From NCBI GenBank assembly GCA_900074725.1, contig LT598457.1:372001-436000 (forward strand): DNA of 64,000 nt, read 5' to 3'. This document shows positions 1-9,385 of the stretch, one piece after another (position 1 is the first letter of the stretch; every line of letters starts with the position of its first letter). Under the pieces are notes generated by a model that saw nothing but the letters and a program-made list of their open reading frames with translations, was not told the origin of the DNA and made no database searches. The stretch comes from Lachancea dasiensis. Its lineage: Eukaryota > Ascomycota > Saccharomycetes > Saccharomycetales > Saccharomycetaceae. Made by a program: the position numbers and the translations under genes.

Positions 1-1
1 C

Positions 2-1486
2 AGAGCTCTATTATTGAGCAATCATAGTAGGAGAATACGTCCATTAAGTCAACACGAGGGAAAGTTTATTGAATGGGCTGTTTTTATGCTTAACACATTT
101 GCAGACCGGTCTCTTTTGCTGCTTCACTTGAATATAATAAAAACGTCTCTACCAATGCTTATGAAAAGACGACAAATTATGACACAAGCGAATGACGACA
201 AAAGCGGGAAAACGTACAATCCTATAGCAGAAAGCGGCTATGGGAAAAATTTCTTAACTATTCAGGCCATTTTAAATGATAGTGGCAATCTTCCTCTCGA
301 CCATAAAGAAACACCCGATGGCCTGATCAATGCGAGTTTAGTTTACAACTACGAGGATTTGACCAATAACTTAATTCCCGCATCACTTCATTACTTAGAT
401 GAATTTCTAAAATACCACACAGACTCCACGTTTTCCTGTTTCAACTGGGAGTTGATGGTTGGTAATATGCCAATCAACGCAATCACATTTACAATAAAGA
501 CTTTAGCGTTGGACTTGAATCGGGCTCATCGAATGAGCAAGCTCTTTGCATTACAAAATGATTTAAGGTATGTTATTCTATCACAAGCCATTCCCGTGGC
601 CGAAATGAAAGTCGATGCTAAAACAGCAGTGTGTAAAAACTGCTTTCAGCTCATTAAACTTTTGTTCAGGTTGATAATAGTGAAGCACCGCGTTTCTGTC
701 AGAGCTCTGTCCGGTACCCAAATGTCCGCTTCTCAACTTTTTCACAGCAAGTATGATATTGGTACGTTTCCACTGAGCACACCGGAGGCAGGGGTGATTC
801 CTCGGCCCAATATTGGTTCTACTGGTGGACCTTCCGGCACATCTGACATTTCGAGCCCTCCAATCAACCCAACCAGCGACGTAGGGAGTGGTTCCGATCG
901 ATTATTGCGTATAACTAACATCATTAATGGTGAAGATATTTTCAACGACGGCTTCACATTTTCTGGCAACCTTATCTACAACAACGATGCATCTAATTCC
1001 TCTAATGTCTCGCTGTGTGCTCAAATTGCTCCACGTACAATGCGTGCACTAGCGTCAAGTCCCCCACCTCAGCACCCAATGCTCTCGATATTCGGTGAAT
1101 ATGGCATTCCTGGGCAACAGCCCAATAATCTGGAACAAGGAGTTCCTTTGAACACTTGTTTTGAGAATACCTATGAGTATGGCAACATCACGAGCTCAGC
1201 GCAACCCTCTGCAGCGGCAGCTGCACCAAGATCGACCCCCAGTATAGAACCAAGTCTTCCCCATTACAAGCCACTGGTGGGTACCTCATCAGACTATACT
1301 TCGGTAGTCACGTCTCTAGGGGACTTCCAAATTGAGCTGGATTGTATACGCAAGGAAGTTGAGCAATATATAATATTGTTAAACCGGGATAGAGGAGACC
1401 TCGAGGGAATTGGTTCTGGCGATGACTATTATCGTGAGTTCGAAAATGCCCTGCTTGAAATAATTTGTGGGATCTTGGCAGTTTGA
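2..1486 (+). CDS. Unrecognised protein, 5'-partial, possibly the C-terminal part of a fungal transcriptional regulator
   Basis: The frame is open to the left edge of the window and ends at a TGA at 1484-1486, giving 494 visible residues with no start codon that must be real. The N-terminal half is hydrophobic and helical-looking, with a leucine-rich segment and cysteines. The second half is rich in Ser, Pro, Gly and Asn, followed by an alanine run and an acidic tail. This is the layout often seen in the regulatory and activation regions of Zn2Cys6 transcription factors, whose DNA-binding domain would lie upstream of the window. No zinc cluster is visible here. I could not match it to a named yeast gene, so the family suggestion is inference only. 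It lies upstream of COM2 on the same strand. Confidence 0.55.
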   Translation, partial: RALLLSNHSRRIRPLSQHEGKFIEWAVFMLNTFADRSLLLLHLNIIKTSLPMLMKRRQIMTQANDDKSGKTYNPIAESGYGKNFLTIQAILNDSGNLPLDHKETPDGLINASLVYNYEDLTNNLIPASLHYLDEFLKYHTDSTFSCFNWELMVGNMPINAITFTIKTLALDLNRAHRMSKLFALQNDLRYVILSQAIPVAEMKVDAKTAVCKNCFQLIKLLFRLIIVKHRVSVRALSGTQMSASQLFHSKYDIGTFPLSTPEAGVIPRPNIGSTGGPSGTSDISSPPINPTSDVGSGSDRLLRITNIINGEDIFNDGFTFSGNLIYNNDASNSSNVSLCAQIAPRTMRALASSPPPQHPMLSIFGEYGIPGQQPNNLEQGVPLNTCFENTYEYGNITSSAQPSAAAAAPRSTPSIEPSLPHYKPLVGTSSDYTSVVTSLGDFQIELDCIRKEVEQYIILLNRDRGDLEGIGSGDDYYREFENALLEIICGILAV

Positions 1487-1848
1487 GATCCGCAGGTGGT
1501 TGTCTTGCGTATTTAACCCAGTTCAGTCAAATCAGATTGACCATCGATTCTGAAAAATCTCACATAATTCACTTCTCAGTCCACTTCTCAGTACAATTTG
1601 ATCGATTTTGAGAAAAGAACGCTATTTTTATGTAAATCTAGGAAATTGATATTTGCAGGTTTGTCCATGCCATTTATGCTCGTGGCATTAGGTGCGAATC
1701 TATAATTTCTCATCGTTAAAGGAAAAATGGATATGAAATAAGACAAATAAAAATAATATAATTCGAAAAGCCTCCAGACATAATATTTGATAATTAGCGC
1801 AGACCAGAAATTGGTATTCAAGATTGCCGATTGACTATTTGGCGTGTA
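1487..1848. other. Intergenic region before COM2
   Basis: About 360 bases between the first gene and the COM2 start, AT-rich towards COM2. It presumably holds the COM2 promoter. I see no RNA gene or repeat. Confidence 0.5.
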
Positions 1849-3087
1849 ATGTCTATATACCAAATCAGGCGAGCGATGTCTAGCGATACTTTGGTGGGAC
1901 TGAATGGGGACAATAGCAAAGGCGATCTACATACGCCAACCAACGGTGATGCGACTTTCAACTTCCAAATAGTACAAAAACCAACATTGGAGCGATCAAT
2001 TGCTAATGACCTGACAGGAAACACACTACAGACCTCGAGGCAAGAGGCCACGACGTTCCAGGATCCAAGTTTGTTGGAAGAAATGCTCAATAGCGGAAGT
2101 TCCATGTCCAGAGAGCGGATCGACTCGGAATGGCCAAAGCATTTACCGGCAACAGCAGCGCTACAGCCCCAGCTAAATAGAAGGCTATCGATCTCGGAAT
2201 ACAACAGCACCAAACCGGTGTACTACGAGTACGAGATTTTTGAAAATGGAATGATAGATCGCAACGAGGAAGAAGAAATTATGGTGACAGATGACGAGGG
2301 CCCCGATATATTTTCATTTGCCGAACAGCGTGAACGGCGCAAGGACTCTACTGTTTTCAGCAATTATGGTAACGATATGGCGATGAATCTGTCGCCAGAG
2401 CCGTTTTTGGGATCCGTGCCACCTTCGCAGCAACATGCGACGATTATCGATCACGACTCGAGCACTGGTGGCAGCCACGACTTGGCTCGTCTCCCCAGCG
2501 GTGGTGACGCACAGGCCAAGAAAAAAGTCAAGGACTACTTTAAAATAAATTTTTTCAATGGTGGAAAGAACCCGGAAACGCTGGTCGATCCGGAGCTTCT
2601 GGACGAAGAGCCACAACCTTTTCTCAAAAAGAAATATTTTTGGAGTCGAAAGCCAACTATCCCCGTATCCGCTCGGGATTCATGGTCGCTGGTGGAGCCA
2701 GTTGTCAATCCTTCGAAGTTATTGGCGTCCAGCACCATAAGTTCGCATTATAATCTCGAAAACTGCACCACCACCAAGTTTAGTACTTCTGATACTGCCC
2801 AAAGCTCACCGGAGCTGAATCTAGACAGCGGTGTCGTCAAAAAGAAAAAAATGGGCTTCCCAAAGACACGCGGCAGGAAACCGTCTCCTATTCTTGATGC
2901 TTCGAAGCATTTTGCGTGCGAATTTTGCGACAGGCGGTTCAAAAGACAGGAACACTTAAAAAGACACATAAGATCGCTGCATATGGGCGAGAAGCCATTT
3001 GGTTGCCACATATGCGGCAAAAAGTTTAGCAGAAGCGATAATCTTAACCAGCATGTCAAAACACACTCGGATGGCGAGTTATCATGA
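1849..3087 (+). CDS. COM2: C2H2 zinc-finger transcription factor, Com2-like (Msn2/Msn4 relative)
   Basis: A 412-residue protein with two tandem C2H2 fingers at its extreme C-terminus. Finger 1 has C357, C360, H373 and H378; finger 2 has C386, C389, H402 and H406. The recognition helices RQEHLKRH and RSDNLNQH resemble those of Msn2/Msn4 and Com2, which bind the stress response element AGGGG. The rest is low-complexity and Ser/Asp/Glu-rich, with a basic stretch before the fingers. In S. cerevisiae COM2 (YER130C) lies next to SAK1 (YER129W), and the window keeps that neighbourhood and orientation, which favours Com2 over Msn2/Msn4. The open frame extends upstream to a TTG at 1831. The first ATG is at 1849, with a second candidate at 1876. 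In S. cerevisiae Com2 is linked to sphingolipid synthesis and sulphite response. Confidence 0.85.
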   Translation: MSIYQIRRAMSSDTLVGLNGDNSKGDLHTPTNGDATFNFQIVQKPTLERSIANDLTGNTLQTSRQEATTFQDPSLLEEMLNSGSSMSRERIDSEWPKHLPATAALQPQLNRRLSISEYNSTKPVYYEYEIFENGMIDRNEEEEIMVTDDEGPDIFSFAEQRERRKDSTVFSNYGNDMAMNLSPEPFLGSVPPSQQHATIIDHDSSTGGSHDLARLPSGGDAQAKKKVKDYFKINFFNGGKNPETLVDPELLDEEPQPFLKKKYFWSRKPTIPVSARDSWSLVEPVVNPSKLLASSTISSHYNLENCTTTKFSTSDTAQSSPELNLDSGVVKKKKMGFPKTRGRKPSPILDASKHFACEFCDRRFKRQEHLKRHIRSLHMGEKPFGCHICGKKFSRSDNLNQHVKTHSDGELS

Positions 3088-3264
3088 CAAATCAAGCTAA
3101 CCCAAATCAAAAGCACAACAACATAAGTGCCAGGCGGTTCCAGTTACGATACGGGACTACTTTTTCTCATGAAATGAATCAAGCAGCTGCTTTTATTCAC
3201 TCCTTGAAACCTGGCCTCAATTACTGCGCTTGGAGCCGCGCGTAAATAGCTAGGGCTATGTGTA

Positions 3265-4016
3265 TTATGTAAAATTTGGCAGATGCGCAAACTCTACAAA
3301 CTCCTCTGGAATTTCAAGTTCCGTCTTCAAACTTTTCACATCAATCATAAACTGCCTGCATAGAAAGCTTGTCAGCAACTCAATATTGTCGGTCACAGAC
3401 TCCAGTTTAAGGATTTGTGAGGAAAACATTCGATTTCTTTCCGAGATTTTCTCTTGATCCCACTGATTTTCCGTTTTCTGTTCCAAGACAGTACGTAGCA
3501 CTTTCAGTTGAGCGTCCAGAGCATCTAGTCTCGCAAGCTGCTCGCTTCTGCAGACCGCTTTCCCCTCCACTTGGTAATTCTCCTTTCTAATGCTTGACTG
3601 ATTTTCCTGAACCAAAGCCTTGTTTTGCATAATATCGCGCTGGGCAATGTCTATACGCGAATGCAGGGACGTCAGCTCCTGCCGTGTTTTCATGATTATC
3701 TGATTCTTGAAGCACCAATAAATGTTAGTACTCCCGCATTTCTCCACCGAAATGATGCCATCTTCATCGATCATTTCGTGGATAAGACTTTTGACAAGCA
3801 TTGATGACACCCCGTTGCACTTTTTTGGGATAAGCTTTTCCAACTCTTTGATGTTGTAAACAGAATGCTCATCTTGAAAGAATTGCAAAATACTGGCCTT
3901 CTTCTGTCCCACGGAAACCGTTGCTCTTCCTTTGGGCGGCTATTATTGATTAGTATCGAAGAGATTAGAAACTTAGGTAATTGCTGTCTTCTACCTTTAT
4001 TGGATCATCATACCAT
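3265..4016 (-). CDS. MND1: Meiotic recombination protein Mnd1 (spliced; first exon is only the ATG)
   Basis: Coding segments are 3265-3939 and 4014-4016 on the minus strand, giving 225 residues (S. cerevisiae Mnd1 has 219). Mnd1 pairs with Hop2 to stimulate Dmc1/Rad51 strand invasion between homologues in meiosis. The N-terminal winged-helix region contains NIKELEKLIPKKC, and around residue 60 comes ISVEKCGSTNIYWCFKNQ, both hallmarks of the family. A coiled coil follows. The continuous frame begins only at a GTG (3912). Reading further upstream gives PPKGRATVS, matching the Mnd1 N-terminus, then an AG acceptor, a TACTAAT branch site (3949-3955), and an ATG directly followed by a GTATGA donor (4013-4008). 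The S. cerevisiae gene is also spliced near its 5' end. The neighbour GTS1 agrees with YGL183C-YGL181W synteny. Confidence 0.9.
3940..4013 (-). other. MND1: MND1 spliceosomal intron, 74 nt
   Basis: Minus strand. The donor GTATGA begins immediately after the initiator ATG. The branch site TACTAAT lies at 3949-3955, and the acceptor AATAG ends at 3940, about ten bases after the branch adenosine. Phase 0. Removing it joins ATG to CCG and gives an N-terminus that aligns with Mnd1. Inferred from motifs; no transcript evidence is available here. Confidence 0.8.
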
Positions 4017-4712
4017 TGAATGAAGTTGTTGAAGTCCTACTGGTTTCTATTCTATCTTAAACCTTAATTCTCGGTGTTTAGCAGGATCGAAAGAAGATAT
4101 ACCCTACATGGACATGGATTAGGAATTTATATGGTGATCCTCTGGGACTCTTAATTTTGAGTGAACAAAGAGCAAAGTATAGCGAATTATAGCGAAGTTG
4201 GGATTCTGGGGAAGTCAAGAGGCTACCAAAGCTTGCTCTTCGGCAGTCAGAGGGATATGTTCCTCTTTTTTTGTTTGTTTCTGACATTGAAGTGGAGAGA
4301 GAGTGAGTGGACGAACTTGCAGAAGGATAATATCTGGTCTAGATAACATGCGAGGCTTCAAATGTGAAGGACTTTCTTTACATGAGTCAAGTGAGAGACT
4401 CCGGGATTGTTCGTGTTTTTAGAGCATTTGAGATCAACGGAACAGTGCTAGCGATAAAACAGGCCACACTGGAATAAAAATAGTCTGTGATTATGTCAAA
4501 GAAAACTCCCTGGAGCAAATCTGAACCTCCGACAAGTGTGTTGGGTTTGGTTCAACAAGTTTGTAAGGAATTATGTGTCGTCGCTAGGTCAGGTGAGGCA
4601 TCAGCATGTCTGGCTGGTACTAAACACTAAATTACAAGTTGTCAGCCAACCGAACAGTACGGGCCTTCAGCGTCAAGTTCTGTATTCCGAGTGTTCAGAA
4701 GCAATTGTCAGG
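4017..4712. other. Divergent intergenic region MND1-GTS1
   Basis: About 700 bases holding both promoters. It contains one ATG-initiated open frame of 45 codons (4493-4630) ending 82 bases before the GTS1 ATG, possibly an upstream ORF. No tRNA or repeat is seen. Confidence 0.4.
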
Positions 4713-5786
4713 ATGGTACACAAGAGCTCCAAAGCTACTGAGCGTGAGCTTAGGAACATATTGAACGAGCCTCAGAATTCCAACAAATGTGGCGAATGTG
4801 GAAGCTCTTTCCCAACTTGGTGCTCGTTGACGCTAGGAGTTTTCCTGTGTGGACGATGTGCGTCAGTGCATAGAAAAATGCTGGGCCAGAGAGACGACGA
4901 AGCGTTTTCCGACGTCAGATCACTTGCTATGGACCGCTGGTCCAATGGCGACCTCGATGGCCTGGTAGAGAGCGGAGGAAACAAGCGGAACAAGACGATT
5001 TGGAACCCACTCAATGAACCCTTTCCCTTTGATGGCGATGAAGATAGGGCGTCTGTGGAGAAGTTCATTCGTGACAAGTACATTGCACGCAAATTCAGAA
5101 ATGGCGAGAGTTTACCTTCCGACTATGGTGTGAGAACCACATCTTCAAGATCAAGGCCCGGAACGTCCCGAAGCAGCTCTAGCAGAAGATCACCGAGCAC
5201 CAGACCATCCACATACTCCAGTGGAACAGGAAGGGCGGATTCGCCGGCTGCAAACCCTCCGTTGCCCAAACGACCTGCGACAAACCTGGGACCCCGCCCC
5301 GCGGCCTTTGATGGGTTGGAAAATACCGCGACGGGTGCGAGACCAGCAGTTTTTGATGGCGGGTACATGCAACAATATTTAGATCCAGCGACCGGAATAA
5401 TCTACGTGGACCAGCAGGAGCATCAGCTACTACTACAACAACAACAACAACAACAACAACAGCAGCAGCAAGCGCTTTACCAACAAATGCTGCAACAAGA
5501 ACAAATGCAACAGCAAGCGCTGTACCAGAAACAGCTTCAGCAGCAGGCATTGCAACAACAAGCTCTTCAGCAACAGCAGCTGCAGCAAGCACAGTCTCAG
5601 GCTCAAAAGAATGCTTTGCTCTCGCTCTATCAGCGGCCCGATCTATACACCAGTCCAGTGGAAATAAATCCGTCACACCCACAGTACCAGCAATTGATAC
5701 AACTACAGCAGCAGCAGCAGCAGCAACAACAACAGCAACAGCAGCTTTACCAACAAAGCCAGATGGGATATTTCCAAGGCCCGTAA
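4713..5786 (+). CDS. GTS1: Gts1-like ArfGAP zinc-finger protein with polyglutamine tail
   Basis: 357 residues. The N-terminal ArfGAP zinc finger has C26, C29, C46 and C49 (CX2C-X16-CX2C) followed by HRKMLG, which supplies the conserved arginine. WNPLNEPFPFDGDEDRASVE at about residues 97-116 matches Gts1. The middle is Ser/Arg-rich, then come two copies of an AFDG/VFDG motif and YLDPATGIIYVDQQ, shared with S. cerevisiae Gts1. The C-terminus is polyglutamine, broken by Leu, Ala and Tyr. Gts1 affects Arf3-dependent polarity, metabolic oscillation timing and heat resistance in S. cerevisiae. The UBA domain present in the S. cerevisiae protein between the ArfGAP and Gln-rich parts is not visible. 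The frame extends upstream to a GTG at 4536, but the ATG at 4713 fits the family. Confidence 0.9.
   Translation: MVHKSSKATERELRNILNEPQNSNKCGECGSSFPTWCSLTLGVFLCGRCASVHRKMLGQRDDEAFSDVRSLAMDRWSNGDLDGLVESGGNKRNKTIWNPLNEPFPFDGDEDRASVEKFIRDKYIARKFRNGESLPSDYGVRTTSSRSRPGTSRSSSSRRSPSTRPSTYSSGTGRADSPAANPPLPKRPATNLGPRPAAFDGLENTATGARPAVFDGGYMQQYLDPATGIIYVDQQEHQLLLQQQQQQQQQQQQALYQQMLQQEQMQQQALYQKQLQQQALQQQALQQQQLQQAQSQAQKNALLSLYQRPDLYTSPVEINPSHPQYQQLIQLQQQQQQQQQQQQQLYQQSQMGYFQGP
5410..5757 (+). repeat. CAA/CAG trinucleotide-rich tract (polyQ)
   Basis: Imperfect runs of CAA and CAG codons within GTS1, longest at about 5435-5470 and 5703-5745. Likely length-variable between strains. Confidence 0.85.
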
Positions 5787-6491
5787 GCTGCGGAAGGGAA
5801 CGACCAAGCACATTTCTAAATGCCAATTGTTATGAAAGAATAAGAATGCTGGTGATTACAGTACAGCAGCGCCTCCCACGCCCCGGCCCATACTTTTTTA
5901 AAATTGCCCAGTTTCTCCCACCAGCAGGGCAGTCGTAATGAATTTTTAGTCGATCAGCACACGATATCCAAGCCTAAAATACCAACGAATCAACCAACAC
6001 AGACGGCTGTGGATGCATTACTGAGCAATCGGGCCGGGAAACTTGGCGTGTGTATGGAGTTATGGTATATCGCTAAATACGACATGTGGCGTCCTAAAGC
6101 TCATCGGTTTTTTGGTGATCAACATAAATGTCACTAGCTGCCCCCCTTGACTCTCTGCTCCTTACTCATCGCATATAAAGAGAATTAGTCACAAATCCCG
6201 TCCGTTTCCCACTCAGGCTATTTGTTTTCAAGAAAGACACATAGTAGTCCTTGAAGCTGTGATACGTGAGTCAGAAAACACAAAGTCGCGAGGCTTTGTG
6301 GGATTATCGGCCTTGAAGGTGTATTATGGCTGTTTTGTTCATATAGAGATAACCCAGAGATCTTAAAAGAGGATTCAATAGTAGGCCTTATTCGCAAAAG
6401 CGTGTTTTGTTGCCACACGCAGAGCCCTATTTAAGAGAACACAGAAGTTGAAGCGAGAGCCCAGAGTAGGGATCAAGTCCGAAACACAAGA
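5787..6491 (+). other. ATG1 upstream region
   Basis: 705 bases between GTS1 and ATG1. It holds a TATAAA at 6174-6179 and a CCCCT stress-element core at 6143-6147, both plausible parts of the ATG1 promoter. A 77-codon frame at 5904 begins with TTG and looks non-coding. Confidence 0.4.
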
Positions 6492-9119
6492 ATGAGCAGC
6501 GACAACAACAGCGCTGGCAGCCACGAGGATGGCCCTGCCGCCCCGGTGATGATTGTCGAAAAGTATGTTGTTGAGCAGGAGATTGGCAAGGGGTCGTTTG
6601 CTACCGTATACAAGGGACGGCTGGCAGCTAAGGGTGGAGGTACCAACGATTTCGTTGCCATCAAGGCTGTGTCCCGTTCGAAGCTGAAAAACAAAAAGCT
6701 GCTAGAAAATCTGGAAATTGAAATCGCGATACTAAAGAAGATTAAGCACCCCCATATTGTTGGACTAATGGATTGCGAACGTACCAGCGCTGATTTCTTT
6801 CTGATCATGGAGTACTGTGCGCTTGGCGACCTCACATTTCTCATTAAAAAGCGAAAGGCACTCATTGAGAAGCATCCACTCGTGCGAACAATGTTCGAGA
6901 AGTACCCACCCCCCAATGAATCTCACAACGGCCTAAATCGCGTTGTTGTGGTGAATTATCTACAACAACTCTCATCGGCTCTCATGTTTTTGAGGTCGAA
7001 AAATTTGGTACATCGCGATATTAAACCTCAAAATTTGCTGATATCCACCCCGCTTGTGAAATACCGAGACCCAGAAACTTTTCACAAGCTCGGTTTCGTC
7101 GGCATTTACAATTTGCCAATTTTGAAGATAGCAGATTTTGGGTTTGCAAGGTTTCTGCCAAATACGTCACTCGCAGAAACGTTGTGTGGTTCACCCTTGT
7201 ACATGGCACCAGAAATTCTGAATTACCAGAAGTATAATGCAAAAGCTGATTTATGGTCTGTGGGGACAGTACTATACGAAATGTGCTGTGGCCGACCACC
7301 TTTTAAAGCATCAAATCATTTAGAGCTGTTCAAAAAGATCAAGAAGGCGAACGATGCCATCACTTTCCCTTCTCACTGCAAATTAGAACCTGAAATGAGC
7401 GAATTAATTTGTGGACTTTTAACGTTTGATCCTTCTCAAAGGATGGGGTTCAATGAGTTTTTTAGCCACGAAATTGTAAACGAGGATCTATCCAGCTATG
7501 AGCAGGAGGTCATTCCGGATCTGGAGGACAAATCAAAAGACGTTGCTGGAAGTAACATGTTCATCTCTGAGTATCTTGCCAAACCGGTTACTGAAGCAGC
7601 GCCCATGACCCAAGTGGAAGAACTTCCAGGACCAGCTTCCTCATCCCTTACCAATGCCAATACCATTGCCTCGCCACATAAGTCTCGAATGAGTAATGCT
7701 CGCCGCTTGAGCAGTAAGTCTCGTGCAAATTCTCTCGAGCAATCGCGTTCCCAAAATGACACTTCGATTGAGAAGGAATATGTGATGGTTGAAAAGAAAA
7801 GTGTCGAGGTAAACGCCCTCGCAGATGAGTTCGCAAACTTGGGTACTCCGGGAGGCAATGATGTGGGCAAAGCTGTGGTTTTAAGAAACGTACAACAGCA
7901 AACTACTAACCCACAAGCGATGGCGATCAGAAAGTCCTCATCAGGTAGCTCAACGACCGCTCGGAGACCTTCATTAGTGGAGAGAAGGCTCTCTATTTCC
8001 TCTCTGAGTCCGTCAAATGCTCTCACGAAGGCTCTCGGAATTGCATCAACTCGCTTGTTCGGCAGCCAGCATTCCACTGGACTCTCGACATCGCCCAATC
8101 AGATAACTCAACCTCTATTAAGCCGCCAGGTCTTTCATGATCTGACAGAGAACATCGTATTATCCGCCGACCATCAGATGGATTTCTCGAAATTCAATGA
8201 GAGTCAATCAGATGTTGACATGCTTTCTCTTCTCGAATCACTTGCTGCAAAAGCTTTCGTAATATATTCATTCGCGGAGGTCAAGTTTTCACAGATTGTG
8301 CCACTGCCCCCGTCTTCTATAGGCGATCCTTTCAGCAAAAGACCCAGTAATGGTAGTTGCGCCATTGAGGAGGAGGACGAACATCCGGATTCATTCACTG
8401 AACCATATAGAACTCTTAGGGCCCAATCAGATTCCCGAACCATAGCGGATACTATGAAAAGAAGAAGTTCGAGTGAAATCTCTGCTTTTGAAGGGTTTGC
8501 GAAGGATCTACCAATATGGGAGATCCAAAAATTATGTACTGAGGCCATGGTACTATACATGAAGGTCCTTTCAACATTAGCGAGGGCTATGCATGCAACG
8601 TCCGATTGGTGGTACAGATCTCAAGAAAAAAATTGCTCGCTGAAGCTTAATATTCTGGTTCAGTGGCTACGCGATAAATTTAATGAATGTTTGGAGAGAG
8701 CAGAGTTTTTGAGATTGAAATTGATTTCTGTAGATCACTTAGCTGATGATCCAACCCTTAAGGCCTCCCAAGCTAATGAATGCAACGCTGGCGCTGCAGC
8801 AAATGATACAGATGGAGATATCGAACCCGTTTTTCTCGAAAAGATTATTTATGACAGAGCCTTGGAGATTTCGAAAACAGCGGCCAAATTTGAGATGCAA
8901 GGAGAATTTTTGAACAATTGCGAACTGGCTTACGCGACTTCTTTGTGGATGCTTGAAAGTGTACTAGATCGTGATAGTACGGACGACAACATTGGTCACG
9001 ATTTTGGTTTCCAAACAGCCGACGCGTTAGACGAAGCGGATAGGGTTATGATCAAAAAATACATCGACAGCATTGCAAACAGACTGAAAATTCTGAGGAG
9101 AAAGCTGAATTCTCCATGA
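6492..9119 (+). CDS. ATG1: Autophagy-initiating serine/threonine kinase Atg1
   Basis: 875 residues (S. cerevisiae Atg1 has 897). The kinase domain spans about residues 25-325: glycine loop IGKGSFATVY (31-40), VAIK with K58, HRDIKPQN with D176, DFG with D215, and the activation-loop threonine T230 in ETLCGSPLYMAPE, equivalent to the activating threonine of yeast Atg1. A Ser-rich linker follows. The C-terminal ~280 residues are helical and correspond to the tandem MIT domains that bind Atg13. Atg1 launches autophagosome formation with Atg13 and Atg17 downstream of TORC1. Adjacent to GTS1, as in S. cerevisiae (YGL181W-YGL180W). Confidence 0.96.
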   Translation: MSSDNNSAGSHEDGPAAPVMIVEKYVVEQEIGKGSFATVYKGRLAAKGGGTNDFVAIKAVSRSKLKNKKLLENLEIEIAILKKIKHPHIVGLMDCERTSADFFLIMEYCALGDLTFLIKKRKALIEKHPLVRTMFEKYPPPNESHNGLNRVVVVNYLQQLSSALMFLRSKNLVHRDIKPQNLLISTPLVKYRDPETFHKLGFVGIYNLPILKIADFGFARFLPNTSLAETLCGSPLYMAPEILNYQKYNAKADLWSVGTVLYEMCCGRPPFKASNHLELFKKIKKANDAITFPSHCKLEPEMSELICGLLTFDPSQRMGFNEFFSHEIVNEDLSSYEQEVIPDLEDKSKDVAGSNMFISEYLAKPVTEAAPMTQVEELPGPASSSLTNANTIASPHKSRMSNARRLSSKSRANSLEQSRSQNDTSIEKEYVMVEKKSVEVNALADEFANLGTPGGNDVGKAVVLRNVQQQTTNPQAMAIRKSSSGSSTTARRPSLVERRLSISSLSPSNALTKALGIASTRLFGSQHSTGLSTSPNQITQPLLSRQVFHDLTENIVLSADHQMDFSKFNESQSDVDMLSLLESLAAKAFVIYSFAEVKFSQIVPLPPSSIGDPFSKRPSNGSCAIEEEDEHPDSFTEPYRTLRAQSDSRTIADTMKRRSSSEISAFEGFAKDLPIWEIQKLCTEAMVLYMKVLSTLARAMHATSDWWYRSQEKNCSLKLNILVQWLRDKFNECLERAEFLRLKLISVDHLADDPTLKASQANECNAGAAANDTDGDIEPVFLEKIIYDRALEISKTAAKFEMQGEFLNNCELAYATSLWMLESVLDRDSTDDNIGHDFGFQTADALDEADRVMIKKYIDSIANRLKILRRKLNSP

Positions 9120-9385
9120 TATGATATTACTGTGATCAGGGTAGGCTTGAGCAGGCTCCGGCTTGCCCGTCACAAAGGTTTATGGTTTAAACATTCTATT
9201 ACATTTTGATTTAATAAGACAAGGAAGGTTTTGATACCAGTTTATACTAGCTAATTTTTAAGCAGTTTTCTTTTTGTACGTTTGTAAGTTTAAACATACA
9301 TCATTATTCACCAATGTGGGCGTGTGTGAGGGTATTGAGCTAAGCTGAGAATAGTGTTCATTTAATGATGATGCACCAAAAAATT
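9120..9385. other. Convergent spacer ATG1-SAK1
   Basis: Short region between two facing 3' ends, AT-rich, presumably holding both polyadenylation signals. Nothing else is seen. Confidence 0.4.

Noticed and set aside
5904-6137. 77-codon frame upstream of ATG1
   Set aside because: Starts at TTG and has no recognisable features; it overlaps the likely ATG1 promoter.
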